In this document: piece after piece, positions 24,590 through 36,650 of the stretch
Numbering within the stretch: the stretch's first letter is position 1
How the letters are laid out: each line of letters opens with the position of its first letter
Assembly: GCF_002288925.2 (NCBI RefSeq)
Contig: NW_022098031.1
Location: 6,819,671-6,883,670 of the forward strand
Direction: 5' to 3'
Length of the DNA: 64,000 nt
From: Delphinapterus leucas
Lineage: Eukaryota > Chordata > Mammalia > Artiodactyla > Monodontidae
Made by a program: the position numbers and the translations under genes
The notes under the pieces: model-generated
Databases searched by the model: none
Seen by the model: the letters and a program-made list of their open reading frames with translations, nothing else
Told to the model about the DNA's origin: nothing

Positions 24590-25850
24590 TTTTATGCATC
24601 TCATCCATTCATTTATCCATTCTTTCAACTAAAATTTCTAGGTCCTATATACCCAGCCACAAACAAAAGCATCATAAACCCCTGTCTTTATGGAAATTAC
24701 ACTATACAAAGGGAGAAACAGTGTTTAAGAAAAAGAATAAGCGAAATATATTATGCTGGTTATTGATAAGTACAAAAGAGAAAAATGCAGCATGGAAGGG
24801 AAATACTCAGATGTGTAGGGTTGTTGAAATTTAACATAGATGGTTAGAGAAGACTCACAGATGTTATGACATTTGAACAGAGATTTAAGGGATCTGGTGG
24901 CTTGATCCAGTACAATAATAACAGAAGTCGTGAGAAGTGTTCATATTTTGGTGTGTTTAAAGGTAGGCTGATGAGATTTGTTGACAAGTGGATAAGGATA
25001 TGAGGAATTAAAGAAAGAGAGAGTCAAGGGTAGCTACATTCTTAGGTCTAAGCAACTGAAAGGTTAGAATCACCATTTTTAATAAGGAAGAAAGTGGTAA
25101 AAGCAAGTATGGGGAGAAAATTTTGGATTTAGGCATATTACATGCTAATGCCTATTAGACATGAAATGGAAATATCATCAAGTCATTTAAATATGTGAGT
25201 CTGAAAATCAGTGGGAGGTAGTCTAGACTGAAGATACACAGTTGGAGATCTTTAGTATATCAATGACAATGAAAACCATCAGCCTGTATAAAAACATAGA
25301 GAGAATGAAAATGATAAAGGAGAGAGGTGGGGCAAGGACTGAATCCTAGGATGCCACCACCATTTAGTGGTTGGAGAGATATTGAAGGTGACTGAGAATA
25401 AAGTGAAATAAAGCAAAGTGAAATTGCACAGACAAGAAAGTCTGACATGGAAGAAAAATGAAGATGGTGTTTTATAAATGAGGGAATGATCAACTGGATC
25501 AAATTCCACCAGTAGGTCAAGTAAAATAAAATTTGACATAAAGTAAAATACTAGGCATAGTGCTATAGTGGCTGATAGGCAGTTTCATTGGAGCGATGAG
25601 ACTAGACTAGGTCAAAGAAATCAAGATAGAAGAGAATCTAGAGAATAGTGAGTATAGATAACTCTTTCCAAAATATTTTCCATAGAAGAAACCAGGATAA
25701 TGGAGCAGTATCTGAACTGAAAGATTATGAGGTTTAAAAAAAAAAGATAGTTTTAAGATGGGAGAGAATATAGTACATTTGTATGGTGATGGGCGTAATC
25801 TGTTGGAGGCGGAGATTTGATGATGTAGGAGATTGAGAGAATTAATGGAG
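24590..25850 (-). mobile_element. LINE-2 (L2), long diverged copy
   Basis: Starts with 'tcatccattcatttatccat' (antisense L2 tail) and proceeds through 'gaaatacactat'-type sequence, 'acatttgaacagagatttaa', 'ttgacaagtggataag', 'catgctaatgcctattagac', 'agatacacagttggagatct', 'gaatcctaggatgccaccac', 'atgatcaactggatcaaat' and 'atagataactctttccaaaa'. These follow the antisense of the L2 3' UTR and ORF2 C-terminal half in order. About 1.25 kb with no open frame. Confidence 0.72.
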
Positions 25851-25925
25851 CTATTGGGCAAGAGAAAGGTGGTAAATTGCACTATCTAGAGAGAATTTAT
25901 TCTTCCTTTCACCCAGTAATTTCAA

Positions 25926-25950
25926 GTGTGTGTGTGTGTGTGTGTGTGTG
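25926..25950 (+). repeat. (GT)n microsatellite
   Basis: Twelve near-perfect GT units. Likely length-polymorphic. Confidence 0.95.
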
Positions 25951-26320
25951 AATAACAGCAACAACAAAAAGAAACCTAGAAACAACCTGAATTTCCATTC
26001 AACAAACGAATGGATGAATAAATTGTGGTGCATTCATAAAATGGAACACATAAAGAAATGAAAAATGGCAAATTGCAGCTACATACATCATTATGGGTGA
26101 ATTTCAAACTCACAGGTTTGAGTGAAAATATATGTCATTGAAATATACACAAAATACAGTTTTATTTATAGCACTGTAAAAACAAACAAGCAAAACTAAA
26201 TCATAGATGGTTTATTGATACATATATAGGTGCTAAAGCAGTAAAAAACAAAAAAAGTGGGAGTTAAAAATTCAGAATGATAGTCTGGCAGGAAGGCAGA
26301 TATAACCAGAGAAGGACCCA
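25951..26320 (+). mobile_element. Ancient L1 (L1M-type) 3' end
   Basis: Sense tail of an old L1: 'aacgaatggatgaataaatt', a 'ttcataaaatggaacacata' stretch, 'atgggtgaatttcaaactca', then a diverged 3' UTR with 'gatagtctggcaggaaggca'. No frame. Confidence 0.6.
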
Positions 26321-27180
26321 TGAGCAGCCCTGAAGACTCTGATTATTTTGTGTTTATCTTGGTTGAAACATAGAAATGTCAATTTTATTATTTTTCTTCA
26401 TATTGGACCTATGCCACTTATAATCTTTTCTATTTCTTAAATTTTTTGATATAAATATATTTCTAGTACATTAAGATCTTTCTTCTCCTTTACATCAAGA
26501 CTCCCGTGAACTACGTGATTTTGATATATTTTGACATCTGGCAAGTTCGTCATAGTTTTTTCCACCTTTAACCTTAACTCAGGAAATTCCCTTTCACTTT
26601 ATTCCATTATCTCACCCTTTTTTATCCTACTTTATTGTTGCATCTCTAATTTCTTTGAAAGCATAAAGTGGATGATATCTAAAATGGTTTCAGTTTTTCC
26701 AAAGTAATTTTTTAAACATACACTCTTTCCAAAACTCTTTGTATACTAAGTTTTACCCGTTTACTTTGCAGGTTATTTTTGATATTCCATGTTTTGTGTT
26801 GATTTGTTATTTTGTTATCTTCATTTATCCTGGAATGTTGTTATTGTCTTTATTTAACCTGGTCTAGAGTCATACTAAATTATTGTTAATGAATTTCTAT
26901 TATTTCCATTATTCACTGATTAGAATTTCCCTCTATTCTCCTCTTAAAGTTCTGAAGAAAATTATAAATTTACAATTAAATTCTTTTTGTGGAAAAGAAT
27001 ATAAACCATACACATAAGGCAAAATTCTTCCTGAGCCATCTATTTCTCCAATAGTTGCCCTCCCCCCAGGTCCTATGAATATTTTCTCTTAAAATTAATC
27101 TATTAATTTACAGAACATTTAATCAGTTTAAGCAAGAAGTTTTTCAAAATTGATGACTAAATTCTAAAAACTAATATAAA
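26321..27180. other. Unassigned AT-rich non-coding sequence
   Basis: No gene or repeat recognised with confidence. Confidence 0.45.
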
Positions 27181-27410
27181 AATATGGATTTTTTATATTT
27201 ATATATGGCTACTTTATCAAAGTATCTCGCTCTTTTTGATTCTCTATTTCTAGGTATATAATCTTATTCTCTATTAATAATGATACTTTTTCTCAGTGTA
27301 TTAACACTTTTATATTTGTTTCATGCCTCAAGTCTTTGTTAATGAGAACGCAGGTAGACCCCATCCTTGTTCAATCTCCTGTTTTAGTAATTTGTCATTA
27401 AATAATGTTG
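27181..27410 (-). mobile_element. Possible ancient L1 ORF2 fragment
   Basis: 'ctaggtatataatcttattc', then 'aataatgatactttttctca', then 'gaccccatccttgttcaatc' and 'ctcctgttttag' resemble the antisense of the reverse-transcriptase region of old L1s (the stretch around the catalytic box and the 'gcatccttgtcttgttcctgatctta' block). Very diverged, so tentative. Confidence 0.4.
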
Positions 27411-27452
27411 TTGGTAATTGGCTTAAGATGATTTAGTCATTTTTATAATACA

Positions 27453-27478
27453 ATGATGATGATGATGACGATGATGAC
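27453..27478 (+). repeat. (GAT)n microsatellite
   Basis: Short near-perfect GAT triplet run at the 5' edge of the MIR-like block that follows. Confidence 0.85.
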
Positions 27479-27650
27479 AACAGATAACATTTATAGAGAA
27501 GTCCTAACAATATGTCATATACCAATATAAGTATTTTACATGCATTATCTCATTTCATTTTTCTAACCTGCCAATGGCATAATGCAGAAACTAAGAATTT
27601 TGAGGATTGACCAGGATTACTTAGTGGTGAGGTGGAACTTAAACGTGGTC
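27479..27650 (-). mobile_element. MIR SINE
   Basis: Antisense MIR: 'cagataacatttatagagaa', 'tacatgcattatctcatttc', 'taatgcagaaactaagaatt' and 'accaggattacttagtggtg', in the expected order. Confidence 0.72.
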
Positions 27651-27718
27651 TGTATGAATACAAATAGTTCACATTCTTACTTAAATATTTACTATGCTAT
27701 TTATCTCATAATTTTTTT

Positions 27719-27733
27719 AAAAGGTCCAAAACT
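27719..27733 (+). repeat. Target-site duplication of the 27.7-kb SINE, left copy
   Basis: aaaaggtccaaaact, repeated exactly at 27,941-27,955. Confidence 0.95.
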
Positions 27734-27940
27734 GGGCTTCCCTGGTGGCGCAGTGGTTGAGAGTCCGCCTGCCGATGCAGGGGACAGGGGTTCGTGCCCC
27801 GGTCCGGGAAGATCCCACATGCCGCGGAGCGGCTGGGCCCGTGAGCCATGGCCGCTGAGCCTGTGCATCCGGAGCCTGTGCTCCGCAACGGGAGAGGCCG
27901 CAACAGTGAGACGCCCGCGTACCGCAAAAAAAAAAAAAAA
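27734..27940 (+). mobile_element. CHR-type SINE, short (deletion-type) form, young
   Basis: The head 'gggcttccctggtggcgcag' carries a good pol III A box (tggcgcagtgg, 27,746-27,756) and B box (ggttcgtgccc, 27,789-27,799). The body lacks the repeated 'cacaactactga' block of the long form and ends in 'cgtaccgc' plus a pure A tail. A perfect 15-bp target-site duplication and an uninterrupted tail mark it as the youngest-looking SINE in the window. Open frames of 81 to 144 codons across it are artefacts. Confidence 0.96.
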
Positions 27941-27955
27941 AAAAGGTCCAAAACT

Positions 27956-28800
27956 TATTATTAGGGTAGTGAATCAAATATCAAAGCAGGTAGATTTAAG
28001 TACACTAAAATGTTAACAATTCAAATAGCATTTAATAAAGGGTAAATAGATTATTTTTAAAAACAAGAGCAAGATTAGTTGAACTTTCTTTCCCTTCTTC
28101 ACTATTTCTTTTCTTTTTTCCCTGTGTTTCTCTGTCTCACTTAAATTACACTCCCACAAAACAGGGTTATAAACCTTTGAGGTAGATGAAGTCCATAACC
28201 TTTGAGCTGAGTTCATTGCCTTGCCTGTGGGCCGTTGTACATTTGACCACCACCTGTATTTTGATTACACTACAAGGTCACTTAAAGTCCTGCCCTTGTT
28301 TTATTTTGTATGAGAGTTGTTTTAGGGTTCTACTTTTGCAAATATTCAAACCTTAATCTTCCCCTTCCTCCTACTAATTTAACACTTTTTTTTTCCATGG
28401 GACCCAAACTGCATTTATTTATATCCCACAATATTTCCCGGCTAGAAAGCAAGGCAAAGAGTAAAATCCAACCACCTTTCCCAGAATCTAGCATGTGATT
28501 AAAAGTTGGGCTTTGTATAATTTCTCTAATACACATTCCTGTTCGTGCCTGGTTTGCTTACTTTTTAAACCAGTTTTTCCTGAAAATTTTCAGGTGGGAG
28601 ACAACATAGTATCATCTATAATAGAGCAGTAGACCCAAGCAAGGTGGCCTAAAACCCCAGGAAACCCAAGCATTTCCTTGGGTTTTAGGACAAAAAGACC
28701 AGAAAAGCCAGTTTACTTCCAAAAACAAAAAATAAACGAAACCAGGAAATAGAGCTAGTGGTGGAGGAGGTGAGATGAGGGGCCATGAATTTAGGAGTCT
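27956..28800. other. Unassigned non-coding sequence
   Basis: No gene or repeat recognised. Overlapping 62- to 68-codon frames near 28,310-28,536 have no support. Confidence 0.5.
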
Positions 28801-28809
28801 GACAGAACT

Positions 28810-29000
28810 GAAGTGCAAGCACAGCTACACTCATAACAGTTATGTGATTTTTCTTTGCAAATTACTAGATTCTGAGTCAAGCATCCTCATGTTCAAAATG
28901 AGGACAATTCAACCTTGGGAATAGTATTTAGATTAGATATAAATATAAAAAGCTATCAAATATCTGGCACATAGTACATAGCAAGCCATGATTAAGTGCT
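28810..29000 (+). mobile_element. MIR SINE
   Basis: Sense MIR: 'aacagttatgtgatttttct', a 'tcaagcatcctcatgttcaaaatg'-type 'cctcatctgtaaaatg' block, then 'atatctggcacatagtacat'. Diverged. Confidence 0.65.
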
Positions 29001-29049
29001 GTCTTTTATAACTGACAAGTCTATGTACTTGAAACAAATCATGAGACCA

Positions 29050-30478
29050 TATAAGAGTATAAGAAAGGCTGAGTTGCAGTGGCAGCAATGCCAGCGGCAA
29101 TGGCCAAGGTCCAGCTGGCTCACAGCTCCATGGGATGCACACTGTCCCTGTGGTACTAGATTGTCTGTGCCTCGCCTGCCTTGGCTATTGCTGAAGATCG
29201 GTTCTCTAGCTTTCCTACTTATTCTATCTATGGTTCACCTGAAACCCTTCCAAAAAAATCTGTTTCTGCTTAATTTGTTTCTGTTATTTGTAGCTGCAAA
29301 CCATGACTAGTACTGTATAGAAGTTGGAGTGGTTTCTAAGAACAGACCTTCGGGGACATAGAGAAACCTGGGCTTTGTCTCTGGCATATTTGGGGCTAAA
29401 GATAATCAAGATTCAACTTAGCATTAAAAGATAGGGATTTGTGATTCCACAGCATACAGCAGAGAACAAGCTATCTAATCTATTTCTATGGTCACTTGAA
29501 ATAAAGTACCCACTGAAAACAGTCACTGGGGTCTGAGTGGCAACTGCCATAACCAATATGAAGGGCATGAGGAAAATAAAATGATCATTTCCTTCACACT
29601 TAATAAGAAAGAGTATGACAAGATCCGATTTCTAAGTTCTCAGCTCAAGGTAAAGATTGAAATTCAAGCCCCTCCTAGACCCAAGGAGTCTCCATAAAAG
29701 AAGCTAACATTTTCTCCATGAGGTTGTCAGATTACAAAAGGAAATACTTTCCCAGCCTCATTTGGTCTCTTACGTGAAATTTAAGACATTTGTGGAGAAG
29801 GAGTTGAACACTGATAATTGGAAAGGGGATACAGAGGAGATTAAGGAAACTCAGAGTATTCTGAAACCCAAATCAGTTTATCTCCCCTGTCTGAAAGATT
29901 GTTCTGCTGTCTTGAAGATTCTGTGGCAACCTTGGCTGATGAAGTTTCTTTGAAAAGAACAGCTGTGTCTCCTAATGCCTCCCACTTTTCACCTTTTTTG
30001 TCTCTAGCTGATAACTCCACATTTTACCAGGAGACACATTAAAACAAACAAACAAACAAAAACATAGAAGAAGTCCTGTAACCCTAAAATAACTATGATA
30101 TTTTAGTAACTTGATGAAATTCCATGAGATATAATTGAGGATGAATTCTGAGAGTGCTGGGTCGATGTAAGACAAACACATTTTTCAATGTTTTGTTTTG
30201 TTTTCCATTTCAACTGGATTAGAACTAAAACTCCAGTGGTATGGTAATAAAAGACCATAGTTATCAGGGCCATGGCAGCAACACCAACACCAGCAACAAC
30301 AATCATTGCTATTCTAAATCCTGTGCTCCTGTAGTACTCTCTTCTCTCTGCCTTGTTCTTGTGGCTCCTTCCTGAACCCAGCCTTCCTGTTAATTCTGTG
30401 ATGCACCTAATTAGACTTCTGAGATGTTTCTTTTGGTATAAGTTAACCAGTGTTTGTATCTGACTAGTACAGTAGATA
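29050..30478 (+). mobile_element. Possible old LTR-derived block
   Basis: Two places end like old mammalian LTRs: near 29,240-29,320 ('tctgcttaatttgtttctgt', 'gctgcaaaccatgactagta') and near 30,330-30,475 ('tcctgaacccagccttcctg', 'cacctaattagacttctgag', 'tctgactagtacag'). The interval may hold one or two degraded LTRs of an ancient endogenous retrovirus-like family. I cannot name the family, and borders are uncertain. Confidence 0.4.
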
Positions 30479-31030
30479 TCAATAATATTAAGCTCTATTA
30501 ATAATTCTCAGAATGCTGTCCCATAAATGTATTGTGTTATTATGAATAATAATGAGTAAAAATTTTAATATGGCAATCAAGATGCATTTTGAATTTGCTA
30601 CTATGTAATTGAACTCTAGTAAATAGATTATAGAGTAGATCTTACATAAACATTCAACAAAGAAAAAATAAATTATTCTATTGCCATTATTAATCTCTCA
30701 CCTCACTTCAGTTATTATGGGATTAAATCCAGGATTTTTTTGCACAGTTAAAATTTTGATTATAATTTTTTCATAATAATAGGCAAGGTTGTTCAAAATC
30801 AGTGCTCTATAATATCAATAAAAGACACTAACACTAGAGAAAATATTTTAAGTTCCATATGGTACCCTAAGAAATATGGTTAGTAATTTGCTCGATACTT
30901 AATTTCCTAGTTATCTATTAAAACATCCTGCAAATACCTAAAGTTATCAGAATCATAATTTCAATCTTAAATCATCAATCACAAATGTCAATATAAGGAC
31001 CTTTAGGTGTTCTGAGACCATTTTCCAACA

Positions 31031-31823
31031 TGTGGGTGTGTGTGAGAAGGGGCTTTGCCCACAACACTGCCAACAAGCAAGGCTCCAGATATCAGCTGAG
31101 TGTCCTACAATTCAACTCAATTCTGACACTATCTAACCGGAGGTACCGTTAGATCCAACAGGTCAAGGGTTTAGCCTCACAAGACTGACCCTGATCCCCT
31201 TTAAGCACCAATCACAATCCCAGGTTATCACAGGTGCTTCTGACCAACAGGCTATATAGATTGGAGGTTGCAGCAACTGCTTCCCATTCAGCATGCCAGG
31301 TTGTTACCTGTACTTATGAACTCAGGAAACCCATTTACTCACTAAATTACTGGTTTATTATGAAAAGATATAACTCAGGATCAGCCAGATGGAAGGAATG
31401 TATAGGACAAGATATAGGGAAAAGTCAGTTTCCATGCTGTCTCCAGGCACCATTTTCTCTGCATCTCCAACCCAGAAGCTCTTCAAACCCTGCCCTTTTG
31501 GGGTTTTATGGAGTCTTTTTTACATAGGCATGATTGATTAAATTTTTGGCCACTGGATTGATTCAACCTCCATGTCCTCTCCCCTCTTCCCTTCCCAGAG
31601 GTTGAGGTGGGACTGAAAGTTCCAGCCAACCAATCACATGGTTATTTCTCCTGGCAGTCAGCCCCTATCCGGAGATGGGGTACAAAAGTCACCTCATTAA
31701 CATAAAAAAGATACCTTCATATCTCTCATCACTTAGGAAATTTGAAGGGTTTTAAGAGCTCTGGGCCAGAAACAGGGATGAAGACCAAATATATAATTTT
31801 TTGTTATAAAATACAATATTACA
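31031..31823 (-). mobile_element. Solitary LTR of an ancient endogenous retrovirus (probably ERVL class)
   Basis: About 790 bp bounded by TG and CA on the plus strand. On the minus strand it has the layout of an LTR promoter: a TATA-like ccataaaa (plus-strand 31,504-31,511) followed about 150 bp downstream by an AATAAA signal (plus-strand 31,354-31,359). Blocks such as 'catgattgattaaatttttg', 'ggtgggactgaaagttccag' and 'gaagaccaaatatataattt' are familiar from a mammal-wide ERVL LTR, which I would guess is MER21-like. No internal retroviral gene is adjacent, so it is a solitary LTR. No matching 5-bp target duplication is visible. Confidence 0.65.
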
Positions 31824-32315
31824 AGGAAATAAAGCTTCCAACTTTGACATAAATTAAAAGTGTTTATTTGATTACACTATATTAATAAGTTTGACGTCAC
31901 TTGTTTTATACTTGTTAACTGGTAGAGTAACACATATTAAAATACATTTAAGTAGTAAATTTTTGTGAATGTTATTAATAACCCTAATAATATTTTCAAA
32001 ACAAAAATTCCTATACCATAAATATTATTTTTAACATTTTGTTTCAAATTCTTAAAATCTATCTTATGTAATATTACCTATCTTACTTATTATATTGCAC
32101 TGTAATTTTTTTCCTTACATTTATCGCTATCTAAAATTATAATATTTCTTTAACTTGTTTAATTTCTGGTTTTAGTCTAGAAACAATTTCCATCAAGTAA
32201 AGACTTTGCTGGTCATTCTTACTACTATCAACCCATCACCTAGAGAAATACTCAGAACAAAATAAGATAAACTCTTGTTGAATTTTTAGTTCCTTTGGTA
32301 CAAAAGAAAGATATA
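31824..32315. other. Unassigned AT-rich sequence
   Basis: No gene or repeat recognised. Confidence 0.45.
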
Positions 32316-32319
32316 CTAC

Positions 32320-32500
32320 AATTCTGAACTTACTATATGACTTTTGATAAATACTTTCATTTCTGAGCCTCCATTTGCTCACAGGCAAACTAAAGATATT
32401 TCCTCTGAAGATATCACAAGTATAAAATTTGATAAAGTATAAAAAAAGACTGACTTATAGAAGGTGCTCAACATTTGCTAATTATCTTCTTTTTTTAAAC
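32320..32500 (+). mobile_element. MIR SINE
   Basis: Sense MIR: 'tatatgacttttgataaata', 'catttctgagcctccatttg', then 'acttatagaaggtgctcaac'. These match the core ('tgaccttgggcaagt', 'tctgtgcctcagtttcc') and the tail ('agtaagcgctcaa'). Confidence 0.7.
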
Positions 32501-33515
32501 TATTGCATATATTAACTCCATCATATTAGTTACTGCACCTGTTAGCACTAATCATTATTATATAATCATGACTATAATTATCTATTATAGATAATAGAAT
32601 TAACACTTTAAAATGAATTAGACTAATGGGCTAATTTTTTAATATTGTTTTATTCTATATATTTCAATTAATTGATCTCTAGTTAACTGATTCACTGGAT
32701 TAACTGACACATCATCCCTCCCTATACCTATATAAAAGTATAGCAGTTGATAACCGGGGTAAACTAAAAGCTCATGGTTAACACTTTCATATAATTTTGC
32801 ATTTTTTTCTTCTGACAATTAAATCTGCATGCTTACCAAGAGTCATTAGTTTTACTTTATATATCTATATGCAAATTGCCTTGTTATTACATTACATAAT
32901 AATTAAATACTAAATAAACCGTAGAAGTTAAATTAGTGAAATATAGCTTTAAAAAAAGATTGTTCCAGTTAAATTTAAATGAATAACTTTGAAAGTTCTA
33001 ATAAATGTAGTTGCTAAAAAATTATGCTGCCAAATTTGGTGTGGGTAAGACAACTGAAAAGTATTAGGGAAAAAAAATCACAAGATTTGTAAAGGATTAT
33101 ATCTTTAATTTGCTTATCAAAATTTCTTAATTCTCTCCATTTTGAAGAAATAAATATTTGAAATTTTACACAATGTATTATGCATGTGGTTTATGCAAAA
33201 AGATCATAAAGTTTTTTTGATCTGCACTCAAAAGAGGCTCTGGACTTACAAAAATTGTCATTTATATGTTTTTATTTTAAACTAAACATTTAATTTATGC
33301 ATATATTGCATATTTATGAGCCCCCATGCAACCAACTTTTTCAAATACACAACAAACTTTGTCTCGATTATGTGTGATAAGAGAGTTTCTCCCAAACTCT
33401 CAATGTAGTAATTGGGCAATAATACGTAAGCCCTCCCAGCCTCAATTAGAGGACATGTTGATCCATGTTATTGCATAGATTAAATTTTGACCAAATTTTG
33501 ATATAATGTGGTGAA
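32501..33515. other. Unassigned AT-rich sequence
   Basis: No gene or repeat recognised. Confidence 0.45.
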
Positions 33516-33519
33516 AAGA

Positions 33520-33730
33520 ACATAAACTTTAAACTATTATAAACTTGACTCTGACCCTTAAAGCTTTTAAGTAGACATGATTTTGAACTTTCTGAGCTTC
33601 ACGTTTCTTCAGCTATTAAGATGCTGGTTACTACAATCTTAAAAAGTTCTTAGGAAACTTAAAAGACATAGTTTGTGAAATTAACAGTGGCACCCATATT
33701 ATAACAAGTCCTGAGTAAATTCTGTTTCAT
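33520..33730 (+). mobile_element. MIR SINE
   Basis: Sense MIR: 'tataaacttgactctgaccc', 'aactttctgagcttcacgtt', 'cttcagctattaagatgct', a 'taggaaacttaaaagacata' block, then 'cctgagtaaattctg'. Nearly full length and diverged. Confidence 0.68.
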
Positions 33731-36253
33731 TCATATTGGCCTGTATGTTTAGTTTTTGAAGTTATTCAACTGAATATGTCTTTTATAGTTTTCTCCATTG
33801 CCATATTCTTAAGTGATAATTTACAGCTTCGTGTTTCTTTTTAATGTAAAATATAGAGTTTCAAGCCAAAAATGGAATAATGTACATGACCAGAATGGTT
33901 GTTTTCCTTTTTCCTCTTTTAGAGAATATATACAATTACATATGCTACATTAAATGTCAAATGACAATGTTCCATATTTGTTTACAGGAAATATTTTTAA
34001 ACTATCACTCTGAACAAACCTCTCAAAAAGTACTTACATATTTTGAAGTAAAATAGAAACTTACTTTCACTTCATTTATGGCATCTTGACAATTCATTAG
34101 TTCAGATTCCAGCAAACATATTTTTTGTCTATCTAATACTGAGGTGTTCTTTAGCAACACTGTTAGAAAGAAAGAATCTGTGATTTTTCTCTATTTTGCT
34201 GGTCATTATAAGCAGGAGGTAGTCACAGCTCAACTACTTGTTGTCGGTGTGTGCTTGGTTTGGGGACGTGGTTTATTTGGAAGAGAAAAACAGAACTATT
34301 ATTTATGGAGTAAGAAAATGCCACTGAGTGCAAATCTAAACTTTTTTTATTTAAGCCAAGTAAATAGATTTGGGGATGTATCCAGTGAACTTCTATTAAA
34401 CAATCTAACCCACAAAACTCAATGGCACTTCCAAAATGATGCATAAAAGTAGTAAAAATAAAATATAGAAAATAAGAATAGGAAATGTCAAGTGAATGTA
34501 CCTCTGACAAATGTGCTCAAAGATATAGACACAGGTTTTCCAAAGTTTTCACAGCATAATATCCTCTAATCAAGTTTACTATACTTATGAAAGAAATAAA
34601 GTTGAGTAGTTTTATGCTTTCATAAACAAACCATGCCTCTCTCAAATGGAATGTCCTTTATCCACTATGACATTTTATACCACTGCCTGGTGGAACACAC
34701 ATTCTCACAAAATTATGCTATCATCTTTTCTAGTAATATTTTTGCAATTATAATAATAAAATCAGTCCTAGTTTCTTGTTATTAGATTATGTGACAAGAA
34801 AATATTGGAAAATTTATAAATGAGAAACAGTGCTTTTTTCTAGAAGTTAAAGAAAAATCTTTGACAGACATTTTGGATAGTCTGATTTAACCCTCATACC
34901 ATCTCTAAGAAGTAAAATAGTAAACTCCTCAGTATTTACATCATGAATTAAAATGAGAGGTATCATTTAAAATATTCTTCTTCTGAACTTAATTCAACAT
35001 TGGAAATATCTCATACTATGTTCATCTTCATATTTTTACTTGCACTTTTTTGTATCTTATCACTTTTACTTTTTTTTTCAAGAAGGGAATATAATAGTCA
35101 AAAGGTTGTATGTCTATTTAACTACGCTCCCCCTTCCAAATATCTAATATTGCACAGTTATATACTGTCAAAGAGACTCAATATTGGCAATGATAAAAAC
35201 TGTTCAACAAAATAAAACCATATTTATTGTTACAGCCCAGTAGTCACTGTCATGATGGAATATAAGTGCCACCCGTGTATATAAGAGGACGTAGGAGAGC
35301 ACTCAAATGAAAATACCTCCTAATCAAGAAAGGTAGCTCTTCAAACACCCCATGCTTATGGACAATGCTCTGTTAGGGATTACAGACAATCTCTGAATAT
35401 TTTTCCCCCAGACATATAATGGTCCCTGAAGATGCCCTGTTACTTTCCTGTGTATCTCTCAGAAACAGGAAAGATGTGTCAGAGCCAGCAATACATAGAG
35501 TGCCAGTGTAAAATGGTACCTTATACTTTCACAGAGGTTTAGCAAAGAAATGAGGATTGAGAGGAATGGGGATGATATTTATCATTTTATAGCGCTATGG
35601 AATGTGTTTTTACACTCTGAAGTGCCAAAAGGAAAAAAAAATTTAGGTAGAATAAGAAACAAAAGCAAGTAAAAAGCATCACATGTGGCTATTGCAAATA
35701 TTACTTAGCAAAATATTTGATTTTTCTTGATAAAAAGACAATGAGGATCTGTGTGAGAACGTGCCACAGAACTGCAAAACAAAGATAATTTTCGACCATG
35801 TATATATGCAAGATTGACTTCTGAGAGTTTTATATAAGCTAAATAAATAGAGAAAATGGTCATGACCCCCTAGCAGGTCACTCTGCCTATTGTTTCTGTC
35901 TGATCTCCAACTGAGATAGTTGGTTATAAGATTGTGAAGCTTCTCTCTAGAAATCTTTCTCAACTGGACACCCTCTACCTTAACAGTAGCTGAGTGTTTC
36001 AGTGTCTCATCACTGGAACTGAACCTTATGGCCCCTACATGTTCATTGACTTGTCATTACTAAGAACCAAGGTATCAACAGTGAGAAACAGGACTTAATC
36101 TCCCATAATAATACTGAAACCTATGGCCTTTGTCATTCATGACCTGCAAGGTCTGGAGGCCAAGAAGTTCAAGGGCAAGTTCTTAGTCAAGACCATTGAC
36201 TTCATTCATCAGTAAGACAAGCTTTTCTCCAGGATTCCCTCTTTTGTTCATCA
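33731..36253. other. Unassigned non-coding sequence
   Basis: No gene recognised. A 100-codon plus frame (34,144-34,446) and a 95-codon minus frame (34,223-34,510) overlap each other and have no domain. A short coding-looking patch at 36,122-36,214 is discussed in the findings. Confidence 0.45.
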
Positions 36254-36268
36254 AGAATGGATGGGCTG
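36254..36268 (+). repeat. Target-site duplication of the 36.3-kb SINE, left copy
   Basis: agaatggatgggctg, repeated exactly at 36,636-36,650. Confidence 0.95.
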
Positions 36269-36635
36269 GACTCCCTGGTGGCACAGTGGTTAAGAATCCG
36301 CCTGCCAATGCAGAGGACACGGGTTCGAGCCCTGGTCCAGGAAGATCCCACGTGCCATGGAGCAACAAAGCCCATGCACCGCAACTACTGAGCCTGTGCT
36401 CTAGAGCCCGTGAGCCACAATTACTGAGCCTGTGTGCCACAACTACTGAGCCCACGTGCCACAACTACTGAAGCCCACACACCTAGAGCCTGTGCTCCGC
36501 AACAAGAGAAGCCAACACAATGAGAAGCCCGCACACCGCAATGAAGAGTAGCCCCCGTTTGCCAGAGTTGGAGAAATCCTGCATGCAGCAACAAAGACCC
36601 AACGCAGCCAAAAAATAAATAAATTTAAAGAAAAC
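36269..36635 (+). mobile_element. CHR-type SINE, long form
   Basis: The head 'gactccctggtggcacagtg' carries the A box. The B box ggttcgagccc (36,322-36,332) fits the pol III consensus well. The body has three successive 'ccacaa(c/t)tactga' units at about 36,414-36,472 and the 3' end is an (AAAT)n-type tail. A perfect 15-bp duplication flanks it. At 367 bp it is the longest SINE in the window and shows the central part missing from the 27.7-, 43.5-, 54.5- and 58.2-kb copies. Confidence 0.95.
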
Positions 36636-36650
36636 AGAATGGATGGGCTG

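Noticed and set aside
27746..27799. tRNA-like A and B boxes suggesting a tRNA gene
   Set aside because: They belong to the tRNA-derived head of a SINE. The cloverleaf is not maintained, and a target duplication and A tail are present.
27582..28016. 144-codon plus-strand frame
   Set aside because: Translated CHR-type SINE and its poly-A tail (lysine run), with no host exon.
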